Shown: in pieces, positions 1-9,629 of the stretch | How positions within the stretch are numbered: position 1 is the stretch's first letter | Layout of the letters: every line of letters begins with the position of its first letter | Translations under genes and position numbers: made by a program | The notes under the pieces: generated by a model | Seen by the model: only the letters and a program-made list of their open reading frames with translations | Told to the model about the DNA's origin: nothing | Database searches by the model: none | From: Actinoplanes italicus | GTDB taxonomy: Bacteria > Actinomycetota > Actinomycetes > Mycobacteriales > Micromonosporaceae | Direction: 5' to 3' | DNA: 64,000 nucleotides | Assembly (NCBI RefSeq): GCF_003001815.1 | Contig: NZ_PVMZ01000018.1 | Span: 62,001-126,000 of the forward strand

Positions 1-551
1 GGCACCGATGCGGTCTGGCCCGCGGTGCAGCTGCCGGTCGGGGCCACGCCGCCGGACGTGCGCAGACGGTTGATGAAGTCGGCGCGGCTCAGGACGCCCT
101 TGCCGGAGTGGGTCTCGACCTTCAGCAGCAGCTCCGGGATGGCGCCGTCGACCGGAGAGCCCGCGGCCCGGGACGCGGTCACCAGGGAGCCGTCGCGGAC
201 CGACTGCCAGCTCGGGCCGCCGAAGTGATGGATGCGGCCGCCGGTGCCGATGAGCTGCGCCTCCGGCACCGAGCCGCCGGTGAACGCTCCGGTGGTGGCC
301 CCGGCGGGCACCACACACGTGTACGTCTGCGTGCCGCTCGTGACGATGTAGGCGCCGACCAGCTTGGACCCCTTCGGCGGCTTGATCTCCGCCGGGATCA
401 GCGGGACGGACACCGGCCGTGCGCCGGGGCGGCTGTCCTCGTGCACCCCGGCCTGCGCCGGCGCTGCGCCGGTGACGGTGACGACCGCGGTGGCCGCCGT
501 GGCGATTCCGGCGGCCGCGAGCGTACGGATACGGGAACGGTTCGTGAGCAT
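1..551 (-). CDS. Secreted DUF3455 domain protein (C-terminus cut by window edge)
   Basis: The gene reads leftward from an ATG at 551 and runs off the left edge, so only about 183 residues are visible. The first 34 residues form a signal peptide (basic MLTNRSRIR start, Ala-rich core, APAQA cleavage site). The mature part has the DUF3455 pattern: a T-x-T-Y-x-C strand, then H-H-F-G-G-P-x-W-Q-x-V-R-D-G-S, a P-E-L-L-L strand, and N-R-L-R-T-S-G-G-V-A-P-T-G-S-C near the visible end. The function of the family is unknown; members are exported. It lies just downstream of fahA on the same strand, with a small hairpin between, so it is probably separate from the homogentisate operon. Confidence 0.8.
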   Translation of the reverse strand, partial: MLTNRSRIRTLAAAGIATAATAVVTVTGAAPAQAGVHEDSRPGARPVSVPLIPAEIKPPKGSKLVGAYIVTSGTQTYTCVVPAGATTGAFTGGSVPEAQLIGTGGRIHHFGGPSWQSVRDGSLVTASRAAGSPVDGAIPELLLKVETHSGKGVLSRADFINRLRTSGGVAPTGSCTAGQTASV

Positions 552-571
552 GAGCTTCCCCTGCCTGCTCG

Positions 572-591
572 GGTGGGCGGAGCTGCCCACC
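572..591 (-). terminator. Small GC-rich hairpin between fahA and the DUF3455 gene
   Basis: A 7-bp perfect stem (GGTGGGC with GCCCACC) encloses a 6-base loop, about 65 bases after the fahA stop. It could end the homogentisate operon transcript. The stem is short and no U-tract is present, so the call is tentative. Confidence 0.35.
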
Positions 592-655
592 TCCGCGACA
601 TGACACGGGAACCGGGCCGGGACGGATCAACCCGGGACGGCATTGATCTGATCGT

Positions 656-1864
656 CTATCCGACAGAAGCTGATCGGATCCGGCCGCGCACCTCACCGAG
701 CCCGACGACTGTCCCGTTCGGACCTGGCGCAGTCGCGGTGATCACCACTTCGTCCCCGTCCGCGAGGAAGGTGCGTTCCGACCCGTCGGGCAGGGTCAGC
801 GGCTGTTGTCCGTTCCAGGTCAGCTCGATGAGGCAGCCGGGTGAGCCGCCGCTGACGGTGCCGGAGGCGAACAGGTCGCCGGTACGCAGGGACGCGCCGT
901 TGATCGTCATGTGCGCGAGCATCTGCGCGCCGGTCCAGTACATGCCGGTGAACGACGGGTTCGACACGACGTGTCCGTTGAGCCGGATCTCGAAGCGGAC
1001 GTCGAGGCCCCACGGCTGCGCCTTCTCGTCGTCGAGGTACGGCAGCAGCGGCACGGTCCGCTCCGGCGGCGACACGCGGGCGTGGCCGAGCGCCGCCAGG
1101 GGCACGATCCACGGCGAGATCGAGGTGGCGAAGCTCTTGCCGAGGAACGGGCCGAGTGGAACGTACTCCCAGGCCTGGATGTCCCGCGCGGACCAGTCGT
1201 TGACCAGGCACACCCCGAACACGTGATCGGGGAACGCGTCGAGCGCGACCGGTTCGCCGAGCCGGGAGGGCGTGCCGACGACGTAGCCGAGCTCTGCCTC
1301 GATGTCGAGCCGCTGCGACGCGCCGAAGGTGATCTCGCCGTCGGGGGTGCGCCGCTGGCCGGACGGGCGGGCCACCTCCGTGCCGGAGACGACGACGGTC
1401 CCGGCGCGGCCGTGGTAGCCGATCGGCAGGTGCTTCCAGTTCGGGGTGAGCGGGTCCTGGCCGGGCCGGAACATCTTCCCCAGGTTGGTGGCGTGCTGTT
1501 CGGAGGCGTAGAAGTCGACGTAGTCGGCGACCGTGAACGGCAGGTGCATGATCGCGTCGGCGGCCGGAACCAGGTGGCCGGAGAGCAGGTCGCGGTACAC
1601 CTCGTCGGTCAACCACGTGGTCACCTGCGCGCGCAGCGCCTGCCAGACGCCCGGTCCGGAGGCGAGCAGCGCGTCCAGGTTCGGCCCGGCGACGGCGGCG
1701 GCCAGCTCCGGCGCGAGCCGGCGGACCGCGGCCGGGAGGTCGATGACATGCTCACCGATCGCGACACCGGCACGCGGGTGCGCGTCGGCGGCGGTGCTGA
1801 ACACGCCGTAGGGCAGGGTCGTGATGCCGAACGGGTGGCCGGCCGGGATGTCGAGCCAGGTCAA
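656..1864 (-). CDS. fahA: Fumarylacetoacetase
   Basis: This enzyme hydrolyses 4-fumarylacetoacetate to fumarate and acetoacetate, the last step of tyrosine/homogentisate breakdown. At 402 residues it has normal family length. Visible signatures are D-Y-V-D-F-Y near residue 114 followed by H-A-T-N, giving the metal/catalytic pair Asp117 and His124; the metal-ligand pair Glu189 and Glu191 in E-A-E-L-G-Y-V-V-G; and N-D-W-S-A-R-D-I-Q-x-W-E-Y near 222 containing Asp223. I chose the TTG at 1864 because a GGAGG sits 8 bases upstream and the start overlaps the previous stop (TTGA). A longer reading to 1924 would overlap the upstream gene by 64 bases and shows no family resemblance. Confidence 0.93.
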   Translation of the reverse strand: MTWLDIPAGHPFGITTLPYGVFSTAADAHPRAGVAIGEHVIDLPAAVRRLAPELAAAVAGPNLDALLASGPGVWQALRAQVTTWLTDEVYRDLLSGHLVPAADAIMHLPFTVADYVDFYASEQHATNLGKMFRPGQDPLTPNWKHLPIGYHGRAGTVVVSGTEVARPSGQRRTPDGEITFGASQRLDIEAELGYVVGTPSRLGEPVALDAFPDHVFGVCLVNDWSARDIQAWEYVPLGPFLGKSFATSISPWIVPLAALGHARVSPPERTVPLLPYLDDEKAQPWGLDVRFEIRLNGHVVSNPSFTGMYWTGAQMLAHMTINGASLRTGDLFASGTVSGGSPGCLIELTWNGQQPLTLPDGSERTFLADGDEVVITATAPGPNGTVVGLGEVRGRIRSASVG

Positions 1865-2613
1865 CGCGGATCCTCCAGGAGTCGGAACTGTCGCAGGCCG
1901 GCGACCGGCTCGTCGATGCTGCACGTGCCGAAGCTGATGAAGTGGTGCCGGACCGCCTTGACCAGGACCTCGTCGATCGCGGCGACGGCCGCCGCCACAC
2001 GTTCGCCGTCCTGGTCGGCCAGCGCCCGCTCGATCTCGTAACCCTGCAGGGCACGGGCGGTCGCGAGCAGCACGTTGAGGAAACCGTGGTGCTCGAAACC
2101 GGTCACCGGGTCGCGGTGGCGGATCGGGTCGTGCAGGCCGGCGGTCAGTTTGAACGCGAGGCCGCCGCGCACCGCCGCCCAGAGGGCACCGGCCAGTTCC
2201 GACTCGTCCGGGAACGCGTCCGCCCGTACGCCACCGGTCCTGATCTTCAATCGCAACCCGGACTCCCGCAGAACCGCGACGCGTGCCGCGGTGATCTCCC
2301 GGCAGGAGATTTCGGTATATACGGGAAGGGTGCCGTGGGCGGTGAGCGATGGGCCCTCCAGCGCCACGACGTCCAGACCGTCAGCGGCCGGGATCTCGGA
2401 AACCGGCCCGGGAAGCACCAGCGAGACCTTCACGACGGGCCCGCCGGCCGCTGCCCCGGCCAGATCGCCGAAACGTGCGAGCGAGCAGACGAACGGCCCG
2501 ACGAGCGGCGAACCCTGCCGCTCCCGGTGGGCAGAAACGGCCACGTCCATCGGTGTGTTGCCCGGCGGGAAGATCGCCGCGTCGTCGAAGAGCCCCGCGA
2601 ACAACGGGTTCAC
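1861..2613 (-). CDS. Conserved protein of unknown function inside the homogentisate operon
   Basis: The 250-residue soluble protein sits between hmgA and fahA, with 4-base overlaps on both sides (ATGA upstream, TTGA downstream), so it is translationally coupled to the pathway enzymes. I do not recognise a characterised family. Visible landmarks are an N-terminal F-D-D-A-A-I-F-P-P-G-N, alternating beta strands and helices suggestive of an alpha/beta barrel, a G-F-E-H-H-G-F-L-N segment near residue 173, and a C-terminal H-H-F-I-S-F-G-T-C-S-I-D-E-P. There is no signal peptide or membrane segment and no glutathione-transferase signature. Its place matches the missing maleylacetoacetate isomerase step, but that role is inference from position only. 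Confidence 0.75.
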   Translation of the reverse strand: MNPLFAGLFDDAAIFPPGNTPMDVAVSAHRERQGSPLVGPFVCSLARFGDLAGAAAGGPVVKVSLVLPGPVSEIPAADGLDVVALEGPSLTAHGTLPVYTEISCREITAARVAVLRESGLRLKIRTGGVRADAFPDESELAGALWAAVRGGLAFKLTAGLHDPIRHRDPVTGFEHHGFLNVLLATARALQGYEIERALADQDGERVAAAVAAIDEVLVKAVRHHFISFGTCSIDEPVAGLRQFRLLEDPR

Positions 2614-3805
2614 GAGTTCCGCGCCCAGGTCCAGGCGTAGACGCCGTCGTCGCAGACGCGCCCGGCCTCGCCGAGCCCGAGCGGCCGGAACGTGTCGACC
2701 ATGACCGCCAGCTCGTCGAACCGTTCCGCGCCGAGGCTGCCCTCGATGGCGCCCGGCTGCGGCCCGTGCGAGTGCCCGCCGGGGTGCAGCGACACCGATC
2801 CGACGTTGATGCCGGAGCCCTTACGGGCCTCGTAGTCGCCACCGACGTAGAACATGACCTCGTCGCTGTCGACGTTCGAGTGGTAGTACGGCACCGGCAC
2901 GGCGAGCGGGTGGTAGTCGACCTTGCGGGGCACGAAGTTGCAGATCACGAAGTTGTTGGCTTCGAAGACCTGGTGCACCGGCGGCGGCTGGTGGACGCGC
3001 CCGGTGATCGGCTCGAAGTCGGCGATGTTGAACGCGTACGGGTACAGGCATCCGTCCCAGCCGACCACGTCGAACGGGTGGTGCGGCAGGAGGTGCACGG
3101 TCCCGGCCAGTCCGCCCGGCCCGTCGCCCCGATGCTTGATGTAGAGCTCGACGTTCTCCCCTTCGACGACATGAGGGGCGCCGGGTGTACGCAGATCGCG
3201 TTCGCAGTACGGCGAGTGTTCGAGGAACTGCCCGTACCGCGACAGGTAGCGCTTCGGCGGCGCGATGTGGCTGTTCGCCTCGATCGTGTAGAGCCGCAGC
3301 GGCGCGTCCCCGGACGGCACCCACCGGTGCGTCGTGGCCCGGGGCAGGATCACGTAGTCGCCGTGTCCCACTTCGAGGTCGCCGAAGACGGTCTCGACCG
3401 TGCCGGCCCCGGCCTCGACGTAGACGCACTCGTCACCGGTCGCGTTGCGGTACAGCGGCGAGGCGGTGCCCGCCACGACGTACCCGATCCGCACGTCGGC
3501 GTTGCCGAGGATCAGCCGCCGGTCCCGGACCGCGTCGCACGACTTCCACTCCTCACCGTCGAAGAGCTCGTGCAGACGCAGGTGCCGGGGCAGCAGCGGC
3601 TGGTTGGCCTCGGTCGTCTGGTCGGGCAGCTGCCAGATCCGGGCGCCGGCGACCGCCGACGGCACGTGCCGGTGATAGAGCAGCGACGAGTCGGAGGAGA
3701 AGCCCTCCTCCCCCATCAGCTCCTCGTAGTACAGCTTCCCGTCCGGAGCCCGGTGCTGGGTGTGCCGCTTCGGCGGCACGCTCCCCGCCGTCTGGTAGTG
3801 AGCCA

Positions 3806-3806
<1 letters not shown>
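2610..3806 (-). CDS. hmgA: Homogentisate 1,2-dioxygenase
   Basis: This non-haem iron enzyme opens the homogentisate ring to give maleylacetoacetate. The 398-residue protein has the double cupin layout of the family. It begins with a M-A-H-Y-Q-T-A-G-S-V-P-P-K-R-H-T-Q-H type N-terminus. The C-terminal cupin carries P-Y-Y-H-S-N-V-D-S-D-E-V-M-F-Y near 313-327 and H-P-G-G-H-S-H-G-P-Q-P-G near 347, whose His and Glu residues are expected iron ligands. It is slightly shorter than the eukaryotic and proteobacterial form, as is usual for actinobacteria. Its ATG touches the hpd stop by one base (TGATG), so hpd and hmgA are translationally coupled. Confidence 0.93.
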
Positions 3807-5047
<1,241 letters not shown>

Positions 5048-5083
5048 TTACGAGACGCGGGTCACTGCACAACAAGCGCGTTT

Positions 5084-5096
5084 TCTGCCGGGCAGA
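5084..5096. promoter_or_regulatory. 13-bp palindrome upstream of hpd
   Basis: TCTGCC-G-GGCAGA is a perfect inverted repeat with a single central base, lying 73-85 bases before the hpd start and downstream of the preceding GGDEF gene on the same strand. Reading leftward, a possible promoter (TTGTGC, 16 bases, TAAAGC) lies between it and the gene. It could be an operator for a regulator of tyrosine catabolism, but no regulator gene is adjacent, so the role is inferred. Confidence 0.4.
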
Positions 5097-5133
5097 TTGC
5101 TCAGATCTACTGGTCGGTACCGTCGAAGGCTGG

Positions 5134-6726
5134 TCAATTTGCCCACACGCGGCCGCGGCCGTCGTGCTTCGCCTGGTAGAGACTGCGGTCGGCGTCGGAC
5201 AGCAGCGACGGCAGCTCGCCCCGGCTGCCGTGATGCACGCCGATGCTCACCGACACCGTCAGCCCGGCCGCCAGCTCGTCCCAGGGATGCGACCGGACAG
5301 CGTCGAGGATCTGCTGCGCCCGCGCCGCGGGGACACCGGTGTGCACGTCCGCGAGGATCACCACGAACTCGTCACCGCCGAGCCGGGCCGCCAGGTCGAT
5401 CTGGCGTACGTGCACCGCGAGGATCTGCCCGAGGCGGGCCAGCACCAGGTCACCGACGTCGTGACCGAACCCGTCGTTGACAGCCTTGAAGTGATCGACG
5501 TCGATCATCATGACGGCGTACGCCGACTCGTCGCCCCGGTCGTCGATCTCGCCCGGCCTGCTTCCCCGGTGCTCGTCGAGCGCCGCCAGGTAAGCCTGGT
5601 AGCCGCGCCGGTTCGCCAGACCGGTCAGCTCGTCCACCACGAGTTCCTTACGCAGCTGCTCGTGGTCGCGGCGGCGGCGCTCCACGGCGATGGCGTCGCG
5701 CATGCCGGACATCCGGTCCAGGCGGTCGTTCCAGCGCAGGGTGGCCAGTTCGTCGCCGTACCGGATGGCGGCCTTGTTCGCCCCCGGCCCTTTCGCCGCG
5801 ATGCACATGCGCAGCAGCTTGGTCCCGGTCGGCACCGGAACGCCCAGGTCCTCGCCGGCCTCCTCGGCCAGCGCCGCCGCCAGCTCGGCGTCACCGGCGC
5901 GGGCCGCCGCGATCGCCCCGCCCAGCGCGGCGACGCGGCCCTCGGCCGGCGTGCGGATCCCTCCGGCGATCGCGGACAGCAGATGCCGCATCCCGTGCAC
6001 CTCCTCGACCCAGACCGGCGGCCAGTCCGCGTCAGTCGGATCACCGGTGACCAGCGCCGTGCCCGCCCGGCCGGCCGCCGCGTCCCACTCGCCGATCGCC
6101 ACCAGGCAGCTGGCCCAGTCCAGTGCCAGGTCGAACGAGTTGATCGACACGACCCGTGCCTGCCGGCGGATCGTCTCCCCCCAGCGATCCCCCGGCTCGG
6201 CGAGGGTCTTCTCGGTCAGCTCGTAGTACTCCAGGGCGAGCTCCCAGAAGCCCAGCTCGTGGGCCACGCAGGCGACCTCGATCAGCGCCGCCGCCCGGTG
6301 CACCACCGGCACCGTCCGGTCCGCCTCGTCGAGCAGCACCACCGCCTGTACCAGAAGCGATGCAGCCGACTCCCCCGTCGTCGCGGTCCGCCGGCGGCCC
6401 GCGCAGCGCAACGCCTTGAGCGCCACCGCGAGAGCCAGCATCGCCGGGTCGCCGAGCACCACCGCCCCGTCGACCATCGCCTCGACGTGCGCGGTGTCGT
6501 CGAGGCCGTCCTCCAGGCAGGCCAGCGACCGGGTCATGTGGATCAGCAGGCGGACGTCCGTCCAGCCGTGCGCCGTCGCCTCCCGCTCGGCCCGGTCGAC
6601 CGCGGCCGGGTCGTTGTGTCCCTGCGCCGTCTCGATCAATCGATAGGCATGCTCGATCGCGGCCTCGTGCACAGCACTCAACGCCACGCGGTCGGGCACC
6701 CCGGTCCTCACAGTCCGCCGCTTCAC
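5134..6726 (-). CDS. Diguanylate cyclase (GGDEF) with helical N-terminal region
   Basis: The C-terminal domain (about residues 364-530) would make cyclic di-GMP from GTP. It starts with V-D-E-L-T-G-L-A-N-R-R-G, contains the metal-binding D-V-D-H-F-K-A-V-N-D and an intact GGDEF at 450-454, and has an RQID inhibitory I-site at 441-444, so both activity and product inhibition are expected. The first 350 residues are Ala-rich helices resembling tetratricopeptide repeats. No membrane segment is seen, so the protein is cytosolic. The ATG at 6726 was chosen as the first in-frame start; a GTG slightly downstream is possible. It lies upstream of hpd on the same strand with a 122-base gap. Confidence 0.88.
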   Translation of the reverse strand: MKRRTVRTGVPDRVALSAVHEAAIEHAYRLIETAQGHNDPAAVDRAEREATAHGWTDVRLLIHMTRSLACLEDGLDDTAHVEAMVDGAVVLGDPAMLALAVALKALRCAGRRRTATTGESAASLLVQAVVLLDEADRTVPVVHRAAALIEVACVAHELGFWELALEYYELTEKTLAEPGDRWGETIRRQARVVSINSFDLALDWASCLVAIGEWDAAAGRAGTALVTGDPTDADWPPVWVEEVHGMRHLLSAIAGGIRTPAEGRVAALGGAIAAARAGDAELAAALAEEAGEDLGVPVPTGTKLLRMCIAAKGPGANKAAIRYGDELATLRWNDRLDRMSGMRDAIAVERRRRDHEQLRKELVVDELTGLANRRGYQAYLAALDEHRGSRPGEIDDRGDESAYAVMMIDVDHFKAVNDGFGHDVGDLVLARLGQILAVHVRQIDLAARLGGDEFVVILADVHTGVPAARAQQILDAVRSHPWDELAAGLTVSVSIGVHHGSRGELPSLLSDADRSLYQAKHDGRGRVWAN

Positions 6727-6944
6727 ATTCCGCCGTCGCCAGGCTATAGCGGGCGCACGAATCCGGCAGGCTTTGACTACATTCTGCGAATCATGGATAC
6801 GACCGGACCGTGCTCAGCCACCGCGGCGTCGTCCTTTCCGGGGCACCTTCCCGCCGCGTCGCAGCTCGAACCGGCAAGATTGCCGGTGGGCCGTAGAGTG
6901 CCCGGAGCCGCCGCATCCGCCGCGGAACCGTCGGGAGGATCAGC

Positions 6945-8024
6945 GTGAGTGAACCGCCCGTGATCGCCCGGGTGACCGACGGCCTCGGCCGGCTGACCCT
7001 CAACCGGCCGGCCGCGATCAACGCATTGACCGCCGAGATGGTCGGCATCCTTCGCCGTACGCTGGCGGACTGGGCAGAGTCGGACACCGTGCACACGGTT
7101 CTGATCGACGGAGCCGGACCGCGCGGTCTCTGTGCCGGCGGCGACCTGCGGGCCATGCACGCGGATGCCGTGTCCGGCGGCACGGGATCACTGGACTTCT
7201 GGGCCGAGGAGTACCGGCTCAACGCCGACATCGCCACCTACCCGAAGCCGATCGTCACCTGGATGGACGGACTGGTCATGGGTGGCGGCATCGGCGTCTC
7301 CGCGCATGCGTCGGTCCGCATCGTGACCGAGCGGTCCCGTCTCGCCATGCCGGAGGTCGGCATCGGCTTCCATCCGGACGTGGGCGGATCGTGGCTGCTC
7401 GCCCACGCGCCGGGCGAGATCGGCACCCACCTCGCCCTCACCGGCGGGAGCATCGGCGCGGCCGACGCGATCACCGCCGGTCTGGCCGACCACTTCATGG
7501 CCGCCGACCGTCTCTCGGACCTCGTCAAGGCCCTGACCGGTACAAAATCGCCAGCACCAACCGCCTGCGACGGCACGGCACTTCCGGCCGGTCGTGACGC
7601 CGCCACCGAGTCGCGCGCCGGACAGGTGGCGGCGTCGCTCGCGGTGAAGCCGCCACCGGGCGTTCTGGACGCGGCCCGCACGTGGATCGACGAGTGCTAC
7701 GCGGGCGACGACGTCGAGGCGATCATCGACCGCCTCGCCCGGCATCCGTCGCCGGACGCGCAGGCCGCGGCCAAGGAGGTCGCCACCAAGTCACCCACGT
7801 CGCTGGTCGTGGCATTGCGCTCGGTGCGATCCGCGTCCCGGCTGCCCGGCCTCCAAGAGGCACTCGACCAGGAGTACCGCCTGTCGGCAGCCCTCCTACG
7901 ACTGCCCGACCTGGCCGAAGGCATCCGTGCACAGATCATCGACAAGGACCGGCGCCCGCGCTGGCAGCCTTCTACCCTGGCGGAGATGGACCCCGCCGTG
8001 GTCGACGCCTGCTTCGCGGGCTGA
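6945..8024 (+). CDS. 3-hydroxyisobutyryl-CoA hydrolase (enoyl-CoA hydratase/isomerase family)
   Basis: The 359-residue crotonase-fold protein most resembles 3-hydroxyisobutyryl-CoA hydrolase of valine catabolism. Oxyanion-hole segments are G-L-C-A-G-G-D-L-R near residue 62 and D-G-L-V-M-G-G-G-I-G-V-S near 108. The hydrolase-type catalytic motif M-P-E-V-G-I-G-F-H-P-D-V-G near 133 supplies the Glu and Asp that distinguish it from plain hydratases, and the roughly 100-residue C-terminal extension is also typical of hydrolases. The start is GTG at 6945, with GGGAGGA 6 bases upstream. It stands alone, divergent from the GGDEF gene to its left. A general enoyl-CoA hydratase role is the alternative. 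Confidence 0.85.
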   Translation: MSEPPVIARVTDGLGRLTLNRPAAINALTAEMVGILRRTLADWAESDTVHTVLIDGAGPRGLCAGGDLRAMHADAVSGGTGSLDFWAEEYRLNADIATYPKPIVTWMDGLVMGGGIGVSAHASVRIVTERSRLAMPEVGIGFHPDVGGSWLLAHAPGEIGTHLALTGGSIGAADAITAGLADHFMAADRLSDLVKALTGTKSPAPTACDGTALPAGRDAATESRAGQVAASLAVKPPPGVLDAARTWIDECYAGDDVEAIIDRLARHPSPDAQAAAKEVATKSPTSLVVALRSVRSASRLPGLQEALDQEYRLSAALLRLPDLAEGIRAQIIDKDRRPRWQPSTLAEMDPAVVDACFAG

Positions 8025-8137
8025 CCACGTTCCGGTTCGAGTCCGGCGGCGTTGAGAACCGTCCCGACCGGCGCCTCAGCGAGAGCGATCACGCCCGCCT
8101 TCCCTCAGGTGGCCCGGGTGGCCGCCGATGGGCGGGC

Positions 8138-9535
8138 GTGCCGAAACGACGCGCGATCCCGGGGTGGCAGCTCTGCCTCGTGCTCGGTGCCGTGGCCGCC
8201 GGCGTGTACGCGATGCTGCCCGCCGGCGGCTGGTGGCATCCCATCGCCTATGCCGTCGACGGCCTGACCTGCATCACGATCGTGCTGGCCGCGATCCGCC
8301 GTTACCGGCCGGACCAGCCGTCGACCTGGTACACGTTCGCAGCCGGGCTCGGCGTGTGGCTGATCGGCACGGTGATCGACCGGACCACGCTCGGTGCGCC
8401 GTGGACACACCTCAGCACGCTGCTGCTGCTCGTCGGTTATCCACTGCTCTGCCACGCCCTGATCGGCCTGATCCGGGGGCGGGTCCGCTCGCACGACCGG
8501 ACTGCCGGCATCGACGCCGGCATCGTGGCGACGAGCCTGGCTCTGCTGTTCTGGGCACTGATCGCCGAGGAGGTCGCGCTGCCGTGGACGCAGCTGGTGA
8601 TCGCGGCCGGCGACATCGCCCTGTTCATGCTGATCTCGCTGCTGGTCACCACGCCCGGCGCACGGACGGTCAGTTATCGGCTGCTGCTGGGCGCGCTGGC
8701 CCTGACCGGCTTCTCCGACGTGCTGATCATGACGATGCCGTTCCGGCCGGGTGACCTCGCCGACACGGCGCTGGTGCTGGGTAACGCGTTCGTCGCGGCG
8801 GCGACGCTGCACCCGTCGATGCGGCAGCTCACCGTGCCACTGGAGCACCCTCCGGCGTTCGTACGCCCGCGCCTGGCGCTGCTGACGGTCGCGATCCTGC
8901 TGGCCCCCGCGGTGAGTATCTACCAGGGTGCGACCGGCCGGATCGCCCAGAACTGGCTGCCCCTCGGCGTCGGCTCGATCGTGTTGTTCCTGCTGGTGAG
9001 CGCTCGGATGGCCGGTCTCGTGATACGGGTGGAGCATCAGGCCCGCCGGCTGTCGGTCCTGGTCAACCAGGATCCGCTGACCGGTGTCGCGAACCGCCGC
9101 CGCTGGGACGACGCCCTGGCCGGCGCCATGGCGCGGGCCGCCCGCACCGGCGAACCGCTGGTGGTGGCACTGCTGGATCTCGATCACTTCAAGCGGTTCA
9201 ACGACACGCACGGGCACCGGGCCGGTGACGACCTGCTCAGCGGCGCGGCCACGGCCTGGTCCACCGGTCTGCGTGACGGAGATCTGCTGGCCCGGTACGG
9301 CGGTGAGGAGTTCTGTGTGCTGCTGACCGGCCGGACCGTCGCCGAGGCGGCGCTGCTGATGGAACGGTTGCAGGCGCTCACCCCAAACGGCCAGACGTTC
9401 TCTGCCGGGCTGACCCCGTGGGACGGCCGGCAGACCGCCCAGGAACTGCTCGAACACGCCGATCGCCTCCTTTACGAGGGCAAACACACCGGTCGCGGAC
9501 GCGTGGTGACCGACCGCGCCACCAGCGCCGCCTAG
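8138..9535 (+). CDS. Membrane-bound diguanylate cyclase (GGEEF)
   Basis: The 465-residue protein begins with about eight or nine hydrophobic helices (residues 10-285), an integral-membrane sensor of unknown ligand. A GGDEF domain follows, starting near V-N-Q-D-P-L-T-G-V-A-N-R-R-R. The active site GGEEF is at 388-392 and the RDGD I-site at 379-382, so it should make cyclic di-GMP and be feedback-inhibited. I chose the GTG at 8138 because the membrane region begins just after it; the in-frame reading upstream overlaps the hydrolase gene and is compositionally an out-of-frame shadow. No clear ribosome site is present, so the start is uncertain. It ends inside the left arm of a palindrome shared with the next, convergent gene. 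Confidence 0.85.
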   Translation: MPKRRAIPGWQLCLVLGAVAAGVYAMLPAGGWWHPIAYAVDGLTCITIVLAAIRRYRPDQPSTWYTFAAGLGVWLIGTVIDRTTLGAPWTHLSTLLLLVGYPLLCHALIGLIRGRVRSHDRTAGIDAGIVATSLALLFWALIAEEVALPWTQLVIAAGDIALFMLISLLVTTPGARTVSYRLLLGALALTGFSDVLIMTMPFRPGDLADTALVLGNAFVAAATLHPSMRQLTVPLEHPPAFVRPRLALLTVAILLAPAVSIYQGATGRIAQNWLPLGVGSIVLFLLVSARMAGLVIRVEHQARRLSVLVNQDPLTGVANRRRWDDALAGAMARAARTGEPLVVALLDLDHFKRFNDTHGHRAGDDLLSGAATAWSTGLRDGDLLARYGGEEFCVLLTGRTVAEAALLMERLQALTPNGQTFSAGLTPWDGRQTAQELLEHADRLLYEGKHTGRGRVVTDRATSAA

Positions 9536-9629
9536 AGCCTGAATCGGAGTGGGGGTCGGAGCGAGGCGAGGTCCAGGTGTCGTCCGGATGTGCGCCGGAG
9601 CCCGTCTCCCACGTCGATTCAGGCCCTAG
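9532..9629. terminator. Long inverted repeat spanning two convergent stop codons
   Basis: The 15-base arms at 9532-9546 and 9615-9629 match at 14 positions (CTAGRGCCTGAATCG against its complement). Weaker complementarity continues inward over roughly 15 more bases. Each arm contains the TAG stop of the gene running into it: 9533-9535 for the GGEEF gene and, on the other strand, 9628-9626 for the DUF4132 gene. A bidirectional terminator is the simplest reading. Confidence 0.55.

Noticed and set aside
8031-8047. GGTTCGAGTCC resembling a tRNA T-arm
   Set aside because: Only 4 bp of stem form, and no acceptor stem, D-arm or anticodon arm can be placed around it. It also lies just after a coding region.
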